Positions 44,707-54,462 of a stretch of 64,000 nucleotides of DNA are shown here, one piece after another. Within the stretch, counting starts at the first letter, position 1. The number at the start of each line of letters is the position of its first letter. Made by a program: the position numbers and the translations under genes. The stretch spans positions 620,001-684,000 of the forward strand of contig NZ_AGBX01000007.1 of NCBI RefSeq assembly GCF_000225825.1, in the 5' to 3' direction. Source of the stretch: Brachybacterium squillarum M-6-3 (GTDB lineage Bacteria > Actinomycetota > Actinomycetes > Actinomycetales > Dermabacteraceae). The notes under the pieces are model-generated. The model was given only the letters and a program-made list of their open reading frames with translations, made no database searches and was not told the origin of the DNA.

Positions 44707-44872
44707 GGGAACTCCTCCACGTCGGGTCCGGTCACGGGCTCGTGAGGCCGGTCTTCCGGCAACCCGCGCACCCCCGCCCGCTATTCCGGAGCCGCGGGGT
44801 CGACTGGCTCACGTCGGGTCCGCGGCGGGCGGCGGCTTGCCGGGCGCGCGCGGTGTCGCGGATGATCGGGCC

Positions 44873-45658
44873 ATGAGCACCGATCGACGACGAGTCCTGA
44901 TCACCGGCGCCACGGGCGGCGTGGGCCTGCAGCTGGTCCGCGGCCTGGGCGAGGAGTACGAGCTGATCCAGCACGGCCGCACCCCGCGCACGCCCGAGCA
45001 GGAGAACTCCCTGCACACGGCCGACCTCTCCGACTACGACGAGGTGCGCGCCCTGATGGACGGGGTGGACACCATCGTGCACCTGGCCGGTGCGGCCTCC
45101 CCCGAGTCCGGCTGGGACGACGTGCTGACGGCCAACATCATCGGCACCCGCAACGTGCTGGAGGCGGCGCGCGACGCCGGGGTGCGGCGCGTCGTCTACG
45201 CCTCCTCGAACCACGCGATGGGCATGTACGACCGTTACGAGCAGTGGCCCGTCTACCCGGCCGACCTGCCGCGCGGGGACTCGCTGTACGGGGTGTCCAA
45301 GGCCTTCGGCGAGACCATCGGCCGCTACTACCACGACGAGTACGGCCTGGACTTCCTGGCGCTGCGCATCGGCTGGATGAGCGAGGACCCGCTGTCCACC
45401 GAGGAGGACGTGCTGCGGGCGATGTGGCTGAGCCCCGGGGACTGCGTGCAGGTGGTGCGCTGCGCCATCGAGGCGGAGACCACCTTCGGCCTGTTCTACG
45501 CGATCTCCGACAACCCGAACCGGCGCTGGTCGCTGACCAACACGACGCTGGAGCTGGGCTATCGGCCGCGTGATTCCTGGACCCGGCTGCCAGGCGCCGA
45601 GGAGCACGTGGTCGAGGGCGGCGTCCAGGTGCGGGACAACTGGCCGCTGGGTTCCTGA
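44873..45658 (+). CDS. NAD-dependent sugar epimerase/uronate-dehydrogenase-like SDR
   Basis: 261-residue extended SDR: VLITGATGGVGLQLVRGL (about 8-25), DTIVHLAGAASPES (about 65-78), VVYASSNHAMGMYD (about 105-118) and YGVSKAFGE (about 139-147, catalytic Tyr and Lys). Sequence pattern resembles uronate dehydrogenases. A -10-like GATGAT ends six bases before the ATG, so it is probably leaderless. Stands alone. Confidence 0.87.
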   Translation: MSTDRRRVLITGATGGVGLQLVRGLGEEYELIQHGRTPRTPEQENSLHTADLSDYDEVRALMDGVDTIVHLAGAASPESGWDDVLTANIIGTRNVLEAARDAGVRRVVYASSNHAMGMYDRYEQWPVYPADLPRGDSLYGVSKAFGETIGRYYHDEYGLDFLALRIGWMSEDPLSTEEDVLRAMWLSPGDCVQVVRCAIEAETTFGLFYAISDNPNRRWSLTNTTLELGYRPRDSWTRLPGAEEHVVEGGVQVRDNWPLGS

Positions 45659-45712
45659 GCACCGGCCCGATCTGAGGGCAGTTGCCGCGGGCCACGCCCT
45701 TGTCCTGGGAGG

Positions 45713-46825
45713 ATGGAGTCCGTCCCGCCCCACCTGCACCATCATCACGGGTCGGGCGCCCCGGCGCCGGCCTCGCCGCGCGCCGTGCGACTGCTGGTCG
45801 CTCTGACGCTGGCGCAGCTGCTGGCGACGGTGATCGGCATGATCCGGCTCTGGCCGTCCGCCGAGGACGCCCCGGAGCGCACCGCCTTGCTCGCCCCGGG
45901 GGTGGAGGTGCAGGTCGCGACCGTCACCGAGGTGCCTGCGGCCCCGGACCCCGCGGTCTCCGTGCAGGTCTCCGCGATCGGCACCTCGGAGGCGACCGCC
46001 GGGGAGCAGATCCTGGTGGAGATCACGCCCGAGCTGGTGGGCTCGGTGCATGTGGGCGATGACCTGCGGGTGCTCTCGGTGGCCCAGGAGGGCGCGGAGC
46101 CCGCCGAAGGTGGGTCGGCCGTCTGCTACTCCTTCGATCACGCGCGGTCTGTGCCGCTGGTGGTGCTGTTCGTGATCCAGCTGCTGCTGGTGGCGGTGGT
46201 GGCCCGCGGGGCCGGGCTGCGGGCGGTGCTCGGTCTCGCGGCGGGCGTGGCGATCGTGGTGTGGTTCCTGCTGCCGGCGATCGTGACCGGGCAGCCGCCG
46301 GTGCAGGTGGCGCTCGTAGCGGGGGCGGCGATGATCTTCCCCCGCGGGTACTTCGCGCACGGGATCCCGGTGCGCACCACCACCGCCGTGCTCGGCACCG
46401 TGGGCGGCGTGCTGGTGACGGTGCTGGGGGCGCTGAACGACGTGACGATCACGCAGGCCTCGGCCGCGTGGGAGCTGCGGGCGGCGATGCCGCAGGCGTC
46501 GCAGAGGCAGGTGTTCCGCTCGGCGATGCGCATCGGCCGCGACCACATCGCCCCGACCGTCTACACCCTGGCCTGCGCCTACATCGGCTCCGCGCTGCCG
46601 ACGCTGCTGTTCGCCTCCACGATCGAGCGGAGCCTGACCATCACCCTCACCGCCGGGGAGATCGCCGCGGAGGTGTTCCGCACCCTGGTGGCCTCCATCG
46701 GGCTGGTGCTGGCGATCCCGCTGACCACCGCGATCGCCGCCTGGCTGGCCAGCGGCACACCCTCCGACGCCATCGAGGACGGGGACGCCGCTCCCCCACT
46801 CCGGGGACGCCGAGCGCGGGTCTGA
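45713..46825 (+). CDS. YibE/F family membrane protein
   Basis: 370 residues. An N-terminal His stretch (HLHHHH, residues 7-12), one helix (25-44), an outside beta domain (about 55-135), then six or more helices with the family signature LGALNDVTITQASAAWEL (about 241-258) and FRSAMRIGRDHIAPTVYTLACAY. Function unknown; the family is membrane-wide in Gram-positives. The ATG is directly after GGGAGG, closer than usual, so initiation may be inefficient or the start slightly different. Confidence 0.82.
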   Translation: MESVPPHLHHHHGSGAPAPASPRAVRLLVALTLAQLLATVIGMIRLWPSAEDAPERTALLAPGVEVQVATVTEVPAAPDPAVSVQVSAIGTSEATAGEQILVEITPELVGSVHVGDDLRVLSVAQEGAEPAEGGSAVCYSFDHARSVPLVVLFVIQLLLVAVVARGAGLRAVLGLAAGVAIVVWFLLPAIVTGQPPVQVALVAGAAMIFPRGYFAHGIPVRTTTAVLGTVGGVLVTVLGALNDVTITQASAAWELRAAMPQASQRQVFRSAMRIGRDHIAPTVYTLACAYIGSALPTLLFASTIERSLTITLTAGEIAAEVFRTLVASIGLVLAIPLTTAIAAWLASGTPSDAIEDGDAAPPLRGRRARV

Positions 46826-46916
46826 GGAGGAGCCGGAGTTCGACGAGGAAACTCGGGCGGAACGTGCAGGGCGGTGGTGGTGCCCGGGCTCCATTCAGTA
46901 CCTCGGCGCTGCCTGT

Positions 46917-48500
46917 TCAGAACGGCGGCGGCCCCCAGTCGGGGCGGACCGAGCCCGATGCCTTCTCCTCCGCGGCGACGCGTCGGCGCTCGAGCATGTC
47001 GAGGTGCAGGTCCCACGCCCGATGGAGCTGCTGTATGGCATGCGGCGTCATCAGGTCCGTCTCGTCCACGTGGGTGACGGGGTCGAGATCGTCGCCCAGG
47101 CCCCGGGTCCAGGTGGTCCGGCCGGGCGGGTGCGAGGCCCGGTCATCGGGCGGTCTCCCCGAGGCGGCGGGCGCGGGAACTCGTCGCGGGTCGAGCGCCC
47201 CCTCGGTCTTGCGCTGATGGTGACGCCGGCAGAGCAGGTGCAGGTTCTCGACCTCGGTGCGTCCACCCCGGTCGGGATCGCGGTGGTCGAACTCCTCGAT
47301 GTGATCGGCTTCGGTGCCGTGCCGGACTGGCCGCCCGCACTCAGGGACCGCACACACGGCGTCTCGCAGGCGCAGGTGCTCGAGCATGGCCGGGGTGGGA
47401 CGGTAGCGGTCGGCAGGCACGGGCAGGAAGGTGCCGTGCACCGGGTCGGTGAGCACGCGGTACCAGGCGTCCTCCCCGGCGGCGAGCTGCCGGGCCATCG
47501 CTGCCGGCAGGGGCACACGCCCGTCCAGCAGGCCGGGCTCATCCCCGACGCCGAGAAGCGTCGTCACCGGCACGGTGACCGTCATCCGGAAGCGCTCCTC
47601 GGGGACCTCGACGCCGTCGGTGACCAGCATCGACCGGGTGAGGACCTCGTAGCGCAGCCGGGCGAGGGACAGCGGCGCGCCGGTCTCGCCGACGCTGCCG
47701 TCGTCGAAGGGGATCGCGGCATCCTCCGACTGCGCGAGGGCGTGGCCTTGGGCGGTGCGCACGGCCCGTGCGACCGCGTCGAGGCGGTGGCCGAGGGCCA
47801 GGATCTCCGGGGCCGGGCCGCGGACGACGAGACAGGCGGTGCCGTCCTCCTGGTCCGGGGTCTCGGTGTGGACACTGCGCTCCGGCAGGGGCGGCTCGGG
47901 ATCCTCGGTGCGCTCACGGTCGCGCAGCCGACGGACCTCGAGGCTCAGGCGTCGCCGGAAGCGGGTCTCCCCCATCCCGGGCACATCCCAGCGCGAGACC
48001 AGGGCGTCGAGGGCGGCGAGGGAGGCCTCCCCCATCCCGACGCTGACGCGCAGCAGTCGTTGGTGCCAGCGCACCGGCAGGCGGCCGGTCTCGAGCAGGG
48101 CGAAGGTGCGGGGGAAGCGCTCGGTGGCGGTCCGGGCCTCGGCCAGCAGGTGGGCGGCGTATCCGATGGTGGCGTGGAGGGCCTGGGCGAGCACGTACTG
48201 GGCGTCCTCGTGTGCCGGGGACTCGGCCTCCTCGGTGGCCACCGGGGGATCGGTGGAGGCGTCCTCGCAGTGTCGGAGCACCGCGAGCACCTTCCGCAGC
48301 AGGGCGGCGTGCTCGCGGGATGCCTGGGCGGTGCGCTCGCGCAGGTCGTCCAGGACCTGACGGAGCGGGGATTCATCAACGGGCGCAGCCGGCGGGACGA
48401 ACCGCGAAGAGAGAGCCGCGACGACTGGACCAGGGATCGGCGCTGGGAGGTCGCCGGGCGCCGCCAGGTCCAGCGGCAGGAACAGTTCTCCGTCGCCCAT
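46917..48500 (-). CDS. DUF222/HNH endonuclease domain protein
   Basis: 527 residues. N-terminal DUF222 helical region (about 50-330) and a C-terminal HNH nuclease: CAVPECGRPV, HGTEADHIEEFDHRDPDRGG, VENLHLLCRRHHQRKTEG (about 388-445), with the two CxxC zinc pairs and the His-Asn-His residues intact. This family is multicopy and very common in actinobacteria, role unknown, sometimes linked with mobile DNA. The 91 bases to the YibE/F stop hold nothing I recognise. Confidence 0.87.
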   Translation of the reverse strand: MGDGELFLPLDLAAPGDLPAPIPGPVVAALSSRFVPPAAPVDESPLRQVLDDLRERTAQASREHAALLRKVLAVLRHCEDASTDPPVATEEAESPAHEDAQYVLAQALHATIGYAAHLLAEARTATERFPRTFALLETGRLPVRWHQRLLRVSVGMGEASLAALDALVSRWDVPGMGETRFRRRLSLEVRRLRDRERTEDPEPPLPERSVHTETPDQEDGTACLVVRGPAPEILALGHRLDAVARAVRTAQGHALAQSEDAAIPFDDGSVGETGAPLSLARLRYEVLTRSMLVTDGVEVPEERFRMTVTVPVTTLLGVGDEPGLLDGRVPLPAAMARQLAAGEDAWYRVLTDPVHGTFLPVPADRYRPTPAMLEHLRLRDAVCAVPECGRPVRHGTEADHIEEFDHRDPDRGGRTEVENLHLLCRRHHQRKTEGALDPRRVPAPAASGRPPDDRASHPPGRTTWTRGLGDDLDPVTHVDETDLMTPHAIQQLHRAWDLHLDMLERRRVAAEEKASGSVRPDWGPPPF

Positions 48501-48617
48501 GTCCTCACCTCCTCCCGATGACCGGACCGACCAGGTGTCGTGTCGATATGTCCGAGTCTAGGAAGGGGGTGTGACGAACGAGGGTGCGATCCGGCGAGGA
48601 CCGAGATCGACCCGAGG

Positions 48618-49673
48618 TCAGCCGCTCGCGGAGTCGGAGACCGCCAGGACCGGGGTCAGCGGGATCAAGGACCGCCAGCGCTCGGGCAGGCGGGAGTAGT
48701 TGTCGACGACGAGGGAGACGACGTCCTCACCCGCGAGCAGTCGGATCCCGGAGCGCTGGCGCTCGATCGCGATCGCATCGCGGCTGTAGGTGCCGAGGGT
48801 GACGAAGATCGAGAGCTCGTCGGTCCCTTGCGTGCGGACCAGCTGATGAACGGCGGGGGCACCGATGGTCGCGGTCGTGTGCTTGCACTGCACTTTGATG
48901 AGCGGGGGCTCGATACCCAGCTGATCGCGATGGGCGAGGACGTCGACGTCGCCGTCCTGTGAGTACCGGGTGACACGCGCCTGATACCCGACCGACTGCA
49001 GCAGCGCGGCCGTGAACTCCTCGAAGGCCTGGTGGGAGATCCCCGTGTGCAGGACCTCGAGGATGAAGTCCCGGGTGTGTCGTTCGATCCGCGAGGCCCG
49101 GGGCTCGTCGACGGTCTCGTCGACGTCAGCGTCCGGCGACGCCGGGACGGCATCCTCGACGACGACGGTCACCTTCTCGACGTCCTGCTCCGGGGTCCGC
49201 AGGGCCGCGAGGAATTCCGCGGCATGACGACGGATCCGGAAGACGGTGATGAAGGCACCGAGCTCGTACAGCGCCGGCTGGGTGAACACCGTCCGGGACA
49301 GGCCGATCTTCTCCCACCGCACCGGGCGGCGATGCCGGTGCTGATCGGCCGCGCCGTCGTAGTAGTAGTCACCGGTGATCACGCCGATGTTCACGGTGCT
49401 GTCGGGTTTGTAGGGGGCCACGACCACGTCGCCCACCCGCATGACACTGCGGAAGCGGAACAGGACCCCTGCCTGCCCGGCGATGGAGTTGGTCGAGTCC
49501 TCTGGCCGTGCCTCCGCGAGAACCGCCTTCAGCCCGTCCCGGCCTTCCGGGATCCGGTCCAGGTCGCCGAGTTCGTCCCAGCCGAGGCTGATGAAGCTCC
49601 CGTCGACGAGCTCCGAGGTCAGGGTGTCGTTGTGGATGCCCCAGATGGCAGGTTCAGGCCCTGATTCGGTCAT
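48618..49673 (-). CDS. Mrr-like restriction endonuclease
   Basis: 351 residues. The C-terminal half is a PD-(D/E)xK Mrr_cat domain: FEEFTAALLQSVGYQA, SQDGDVDVLAHRDQLG with the catalytic Asp, PPLIKVQCKHTTATIG with the Gln-x-Lys (about 265-275). The N-terminal half (about 1-160; WGIHNDTLTSELVDGSFISLG, VMRVGDVVVAPYKPD) looks like the sensing domain found in type IV enzymes that cut foreign modified DNA. No methyltransferase is adjacent, consistent with a type IV role. Confidence 0.83.
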   Translation of the reverse strand: MTESGPEPAIWGIHNDTLTSELVDGSFISLGWDELGDLDRIPEGRDGLKAVLAEARPEDSTNSIAGQAGVLFRFRSVMRVGDVVVAPYKPDSTVNIGVITGDYYYDGAADQHRHRRPVRWEKIGLSRTVFTQPALYELGAFITVFRIRRHAAEFLAALRTPEQDVEKVTVVVEDAVPASPDADVDETVDEPRASRIERHTRDFILEVLHTGISHQAFEEFTAALLQSVGYQARVTRYSQDGDVDVLAHRDQLGIEPPLIKVQCKHTTATIGAPAVHQLVRTQGTDELSIFVTLGTYSRDAIAIERQRSGIRLLAGEDVVSLVVDNYSRLPERWRSLIPLTPVLAVSDSASG

Positions 49674-49719
49674 GGCGGGATCCTATGAGTCCCGCAGCCG
49701 ACCAGGGGCGGGAGTCCGC

Positions 49720-50052
49720 TTACTCGGCCTCGGGGTCCGCGTTCTCCTCACGCGCCCGCGACCCCGTGAGCTCCCGCAGCGCCTCCTCGAAGAACTCCCG
49801 CACCTTGGTCCAGTTCACGGTGGCCTCGGCCAGGTGGTGCTCGAGGCGCTCGATCTCCTCGTGCTGGGCCTGCTGGGCGCGGCGCTCGGCGAGCTCGGTC
49901 TGCAGCCGGGTGACGGTGGCCTCGGTCTCGGCGATCAGCCGCACCAGGGCCGCATCGATCTCCTCCTCGCTGCGCGGGAGATCGGCCTCGGAAAGGGGCG
50001 GCAGGGCGCTCTCGTCGGTATCAGGGCTCGGGGTGTGCTCGGTGGAGGTCAT
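49720..50052 (-). CDS. Small acidic coiled-coil protein
   Basis: 110 residues, about a quarter Glu. A long helix (about 28-80: IDAALVRLIAETEATVTRLQ, ELAERRAQQAQHEEIERLEH) with heptad spacing of Leu/Ile/Ala predicts a coiled coil. No family recognised. Two adjacent ATGs (50055, 50052); the second is six bases from GGGAG. Follows the Na/Pi gene on the same strand after 12 bases, so it may be a partner of it. Confidence 0.65.
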   Translation of the reverse strand: MTSTEHTPSPDTDESALPPLSEADLPRSEEEIDAALVRLIAETEATVTRLQTELAERRAQQAQHEEIERLEHHLAEATVNWTKVREFFEEALRELTGSRAREENADPEAE

Positions 50053-50063
50053 CATCGGCTCCC

Positions 50064-51320
50064 TCACAGGATCGTGGTGCCCAGGATGAGCAGGCCCGGC
50101 AGGACGGCGAAGACGCCCAGCACCCACAGGGCCGCGAAGATCTTGTGCTCGGCGGAGCGGTTGGCGAGCCACTGCGCGGCGATCACCGGCACCGGCCGCA
50201 GGAAGGGCAGGCCGAAGATGATGACGGTGGCGGAGAGGTTGAACAGCAGGTGCACGAGGGCGACCTGCAGGCCGACCTCGGCGTTGCCGCCGCTGAGGCC
50301 GAGGGCGGCGAGCAGCGCGGTGGCGGTGGTGCCGATGTTCGCGCCGATCGTGTAGGGGTACACCTGGCGCAGGGTGAAGGTGCCGGAGCCGGCCAGGGGG
50401 ATCATCAGCGAGGTGGCGGTCGAGGAGGACTGCACGATCGCGGTGATGACGGTGCCGGAGGCGATGCCGGAGATCGGGCCGCGGCCGATGGAGCGGTGCA
50501 GCACCTGCTTGGCCTTGCCGACCATGAGCACCTTGAGGATGCGGCCGAGGAAGGTGATGGACACCAGGATCAGGGTGATGCCGAGGGCGATCATCAGCAG
50601 GCCGCCGAAGGGCGCGGGGATCGCGCCGGTGGCCCAGGAGGTCGCGTCGGCGAGCGGCGCGGTGGCGGCGCCGACCACGTCGACGCTGTCGGTGTCCACG
50701 CCGCCCACGCCGGTCAGGGCGTCGGCCAGGAATCCGGAGAGAGTGGCGAGGTAGCCGGTCGCGAGCTCCAGCGGCAGCAGGATCGCGACGGCGATGAGGT
50801 TGAAGAAGTCGTGCACCGTGGCGGCGGCGAAGGCCCGGCGGAAGTCCTCCTTGTTCCGCACCATGCCGACGCTGACGAGGGTGTTGGTGAGCGTGGTGCC
50901 GATGTTCGCGCCCATGATGATGGGGATCGCGATCTCCAGCGGCAGGCCGCCGGCGGCGAGGCCCACCGTGATGGAGGTGGTGGTGGAGGAGGACTGGGTG
51001 GCGGCGGTGGCGAGCACGCCGACCATGAGCGCCACGATCGGGTTGGAGGCGAAGGAGAACAGCTCCTCCGCGCGCCCGGCGGTTGCCGCCTGGAAGCCGT
51101 CGCCGATCACGCCGACGGCGGAGATCAGCACGTACACCGAGAGGGCGACGCCCAGCCAGTTGACGATCGAGCGGGCGGGGCCCTCGGGCACCCAGCGGTC
51201 GAAGGGGCCGCTGAGCACCTTCTGCTCGGTCGGGGTGGCCGCGGTCTGCGGCGCGGTCCGCCCGGGGACGGTCGCGGCGGGAGCCATGGGCTCCTCGGGA
51301 CGGTTCAGCTGCGCGGTCAC
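50064..51320 (-). CDS. Na/Pi cotransporter family protein
   Basis: 418-residue membrane protein with two inverted PNaS repeats, each carrying the QSSS motif: ATQSSSTTTSITVGLAAGG (about 106) and VQSSSTATSLMIPLAGSG (about 311), each followed by GANIGTTxT. Eight or more helices. Moves phosphate with sodium; no PhoU domain is fused. The GTG at 51320 has AGGAG seven bases before it; the ATG at 51287 is an alternative 11 codons later. Confidence 0.87.
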   Translation of the reverse strand: MTAQLNRPEEPMAPAATVPGRTAPQTAATPTEQKVLSGPFDRWVPEGPARSIVNWLGVALSVYVLISAVGVIGDGFQAATAGRAEELFSFASNPIVALMVGVLATAATQSSSTTTSITVGLAAGGLPLEIAIPIIMGANIGTTLTNTLVSVGMVRNKEDFRRAFAAATVHDFFNLIAVAILLPLELATGYLATLSGFLADALTGVGGVDTDSVDVVGAATAPLADATSWATGAIPAPFGGLLMIALGITLILVSITFLGRILKVLMVGKAKQVLHRSIGRGPISGIASGTVITAIVQSSSTATSLMIPLAGSGTFTLRQVYPYTIGANIGTTATALLAALGLSGGNAEVGLQVALVHLLFNLSATVIIFGLPFLRPVPVIAAQWLANRSAEHKIFAALWVLGVFAVLPGLLILGTTIL

Positions 51321-51433
51321 CGGAGGTCTCCTGTCATCGCCATACGGACATTCCACCGGGGAGATGTGGCATCCACGGTGACGCCGGGTGAACGACGGGT
51401 GAACGAGCTCTGTGATACCGCTCGCAGAGGGAT

Positions 51434-52963
51434 TCAGGCGTCGCGCTCCCAGGCGCCGGAGTCGACGGGGCGGCCGATGCACAACGCCGCCACCAGGCCG
51501 ATCAGGGCGAGGCCCGCGGGCAGCAGCAGGGCATCGGACATGGCGGCGGCGAAGGGGGCCTGCAGGGCTGCGGGCAGGTCCGCGGTGCTGGACTGCGCGG
51601 AGGCCCCCGCCCCGGAGCTGCTCGCGGACTCCCCCAGCTCGGCGGTCATCCGGGCGACGATGCGCTCGCTCATCAGCCCGGCGATCGCGGCGGAGCCGAG
51701 CACGGAGCCGACCTGCCGGGTCTCGTTGTAGACCCCGGAGCCGGCGCCCGCCCGGGAGGGGGCGAGGTTGCGGGTGGCGGTCAGCGAGAGCGGACCCCAG
51801 ATCAGCGCGTTGCCGAGACCGACCAGCACGAAGGGCAGCAGGAGCAGCCAGATCGGTGCCTCGGGCGTCATGATCCGCGAGAGCGAGAACAGCCCGAGCG
51901 CGAGGGAGGCGAAGCCGCCGATGACCAGGACGCGCGGGTTCACGCGGGTCATCCAGCGCCCCACCAGCGGGGAGAGGCCGCCGGAGACCAGCGCCATGGG
52001 CACCGTCATCAGCGCGGCCTGGGTGGGGCTCATGCCGAGCACCTGCTGGAAGTACAGGGTGATGGGCACGGCCAGGGAGACGACGGTGGCGCCCATCATC
52101 GCGATCGCGACGGCGGCGACGGAGAAGTTGCGGTCGCGGAACAGCGCCAGCGGCACCAGCGGCTCGCGCGGGTTCACCGCCTGCCAGATCACGAAGGCCA
52201 CCATCACCACGGCTCCCGCGAGAATCAGCCCGGGCACGGTGACGGGCAGGTGGGTGTCGACCCCGGCGACCACGAGGGAGTCGGTGATGGTGCCCCAGGC
52301 GTAGGTGTCGCCCTCCTGGATGCCGAAGACCAGCAGGAACAGGCCGATCGCGGAGAGCGCCACCCCGAGCCAGTCGAAGGAGTGGGCGCGACGCTCGAAG
52401 CGCGGCACGTTCCGCCAGGCGAGGCCCAGGGCCAGCAGGCCGACGGGGACGTTCACGAAGAAGATCCAGGGCCAGCCGGGGCCGTCGACCAACAGCCCGC
52501 CCAGCAGCGGACCGACCAGGCTCGCGACCCCCGCGGTGGCGCCCCACAGGGCCATCGCCTGGCCGCGCTGCTGCGGGGCGAACAGGCGGGTGATCATCGA
52601 CATCGTCTGCGGGGTCATCATCCCGGCGCCGAGGCCCTGCACCACCCGGGCGAGGATCAGCATCTCGACGCTCCCGGACAGCCCGCACCAGAGGCTGGAG
52701 ACGGTGAAGACCACCAGCCCCGCCATGTACATCGTCTTCATGCCGAGCCGGTCGCCGAGGCGCCCGGTGATCAGCAGCGGCACCGCGTAGGCCAGCAGGT
52801 AGGCGCTGGTCACCCACAGCAGGGCGGTGAGGTCCGCGTCGAGGTCCGCCTGCATCCGGGGGATCGCGACGGTGACGATCGTGGTGTCCACCAGGATCAT
52901 GAAGAACCCCAGCACGATCGACCACAGCGCCGGCCAGGGCCGGTCCAGGCGGGGGTCCCTCAT
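51434..52963 (-). CDS. MFS drug exporter, DHA2 (14-helix, EmrB/QacA) type
   Basis: 509 residues with 14 predicted helices. Motif D1 LDTT-type MILVDTTIVTVAIP in helix 1, motif A GRLGDRLGMKTMYMAG (about 67-82), motif C GATAGVASLVGPLLGG (about 140-155). Exports drugs or metabolites with protons. Its ATG overlaps the stop of the upstream DUF368 gene by ATGA. The loop near residues 450-475 is Ser/Ala-rich. Confidence 0.88.
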   Translation of the reverse strand: MRDPRLDRPWPALWSIVLGFFMILVDTTIVTVAIPRMQADLDADLTALLWVTSAYLLAYAVPLLITGRLGDRLGMKTMYMAGLVVFTVSSLWCGLSGSVEMLILARVVQGLGAGMMTPQTMSMITRLFAPQQRGQAMALWGATAGVASLVGPLLGGLLVDGPGWPWIFFVNVPVGLLALGLAWRNVPRFERRAHSFDWLGVALSAIGLFLLVFGIQEGDTYAWGTITDSLVVAGVDTHLPVTVPGLILAGAVVMVAFVIWQAVNPREPLVPLALFRDRNFSVAAVAIAMMGATVVSLAVPITLYFQQVLGMSPTQAALMTVPMALVSGGLSPLVGRWMTRVNPRVLVIGGFASLALGLFSLSRIMTPEAPIWLLLLPFVLVGLGNALIWGPLSLTATRNLAPSRAGAGSGVYNETRQVGSVLGSAAIAGLMSERIVARMTAELGESASSSGAGASAQSSTADLPAALQAPFAAAMSDALLLPAGLALIGLVAALCIGRPVDSGAWERDA

Positions 52964-53844
52964 CGGGTGGCGTGCACGTCCGTGTGCTCCCCGCGCCAGA
53001 TGATGGCGGAGACGATGCCGAAGCCGACGACCATCGCCAGCAGCAGCGCCCAGATCGCGGTGCCGTCACCGTTCTCGGTGGCGGTCGCGCCCCAGGGCCA
53101 CAGGGCCCGCAGGGAGCCGGCCATAAGCCCGGTGAGCACCACCAGGGTCAGGTGCTGGTGGTGGGAGAGCAGGTACTGCAGGACCTGCACGAAGGTGCCC
53201 AGGCCGACGACGGCGCCGAGGGCGAACAGGGCGATGTAGCCGAGCTCGACGTTGCGCACGGCGCTCAGCACCGGCTCGTACAGCCCGAGGGTGAGCAGGA
53301 TGAAGGAGCCGGACAGGCCCGGCAGCACGAGCGCGCAGACGGCGACGGCGGCGCCCAGGAAGATCACCCACGGGTAGGGCGTGAGCTGCACCTGCGGCAG
53401 GCCGACGACGACGAAGGCGATCGCGGCGACGGCGAGGCCCAGCAGGTAGTGCACGGGCCGCCAGGGAGAGCCGGAGCTGCGGTACGGGATGGGCAGACTG
53501 CCCAGCACCAGACCGAAGAACAGGGCGTAGACCAACTGGGTGTGGGAGTGGATCAGCGGCTCGACCACCAGCACGGTCGCGATCAGGCAGACCGGCATGC
53601 CCAGCAGCGCCGGGATCAGCACCCGCCAGTTGGCCTCCGCCAGCCTGGCCCGGGCGGCGGCGGTGCCGCGGCCGCGGGGCACGTCGGTGACCAGGTGCCG
53701 GACGGCGCCGAGCACGTGGCCGGCCCCGCCGATGAGGTCCGCGTAGAGGCCGACGATGAGGGCGACGGTGCCGCCGCTGATGCCCGGCAGCGCCTCGGAG
53801 GTCCCGATGGCGCCGCCGCGCAGGAAGTTCTTCACCCAGTCCAT
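52960..53844 (-). CDS. popT: DUF368 undecaprenyl-phosphate transporter (PopT)
   Basis: 294 residues, eight or more helices with the DUF368 double signature: LRGGAIGTSEALPGISGGTV (about 8-27) and LVLPGLSGSFILLTLGLYE (about 174-192). DUF368 proteins recycle the C55-phosphate lipid carrier across the membrane for cell-wall synthesis. The stop overlaps the exporter start by ATGA, so the two are made together. Confidence 0.87.
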   Translation of the reverse strand: MDWVKNFLRGGAIGTSEALPGISGGTVALIVGLYADLIGGAGHVLGAVRHLVTDVPRGRGTAAARARLAEANWRVLIPALLGMPVCLIATVLVVEPLIHSHTQLVYALFFGLVLGSLPIPYRSSGSPWRPVHYLLGLAVAAIAFVVVGLPQVQLTPYPWVIFLGAAVAVCALVLPGLSGSFILLTLGLYEPVLSAVRNVELGYIALFALGAVVGLGTFVQVLQYLLSHHQHLTLVVLTGLMAGSLRALWPWGATATENGDGTAIWALLLAMVVGFGIVSAIIWRGEHTDVHATR

Positions 53845-53954
53845 GGCCCCGATGATGCCAGGGGCGCACGTGTCCGGACCCGTCGCCGCGCGTCGCGGTG
53901 GGCGGTTGCACAGGCGGCACGGTCGGCAGCCCGGTCCGCGGGGCTACGCCCTCG

Positions 53955-54422
53955 TCACCGTCGGGCCTCGAGGACCGCCTTCATGCGCTCCAGGGTGATG
54001 CGCATGCCCCGCTCGTCGGTGCGCCCGCGGGGTCCGCCGAGGACCCTCCAGTACAGACGCATGAACAGCAGCGGCTCGAGGCGGTAGTACTCGGTGACCA
54101 GGGTGCCCCCGTCCCGCTCGGCGAGGCTGTACCCCCAGTTGTTCATGACGAGGTCCTTCTGGCCGACGCTGAACTCGAACAGTCGGCCGGGTTCGCAGGC
54201 GGTCACCGTGCAGACGCCCCAGTAGGTCGGTCCGACGCCGTTGCGCTTCACGTGCCCATCGAAGCGGGCACCCACCTCTGGCCCGGTCGATCCGCCCGTC
54301 CAGCGGGCCTCGAAGGTCTCGGGACTGAACTCGCCGATTCGGGTCACGTCGCTGAGCAGGTCCCAGACCTGCTCCGGCGTCGCATCCAGCCAGAGCTCGA
54401 CCTGTCCGGTGAGGGGCCTCAT
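53955..54422 (-). CDS. SRPBCC-fold polyketide cyclase/lipid-transport-like protein
   Basis: 155 residues: VELWLDATPEQVWDLLSDVT (about 7-26), RIGEFSPETFEARWTGGS, ARFDGHVKRNGV, a central strand region and a C-terminal helix MRITLERMKAVLEAR. This is the START/SRPBCC cavity fold binding a small hydrophobic ligand; ligand unknown. The start at 54422 gives MRPLTGQ and lies outside the terminator at 54463. Confidence 0.82.
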   Translation of the reverse strand: MRPLTGQVELWLDATPEQVWDLLSDVTRIGEFSPETFEARWTGGSTGPEVGARFDGHVKRNGVGPTYWGVCTVTACEPGRLFEFSVGQKDLVMNNWGYSLAERDGGTLVTEYYRLEPLLFMRLYWRVLGGPRGRTDERGMRITLERMKAVLEARR

Positions 54423-54462
54423 GCGCCCAGGGTGGCGCGGGGGCCCGAATATTCCGGACACG

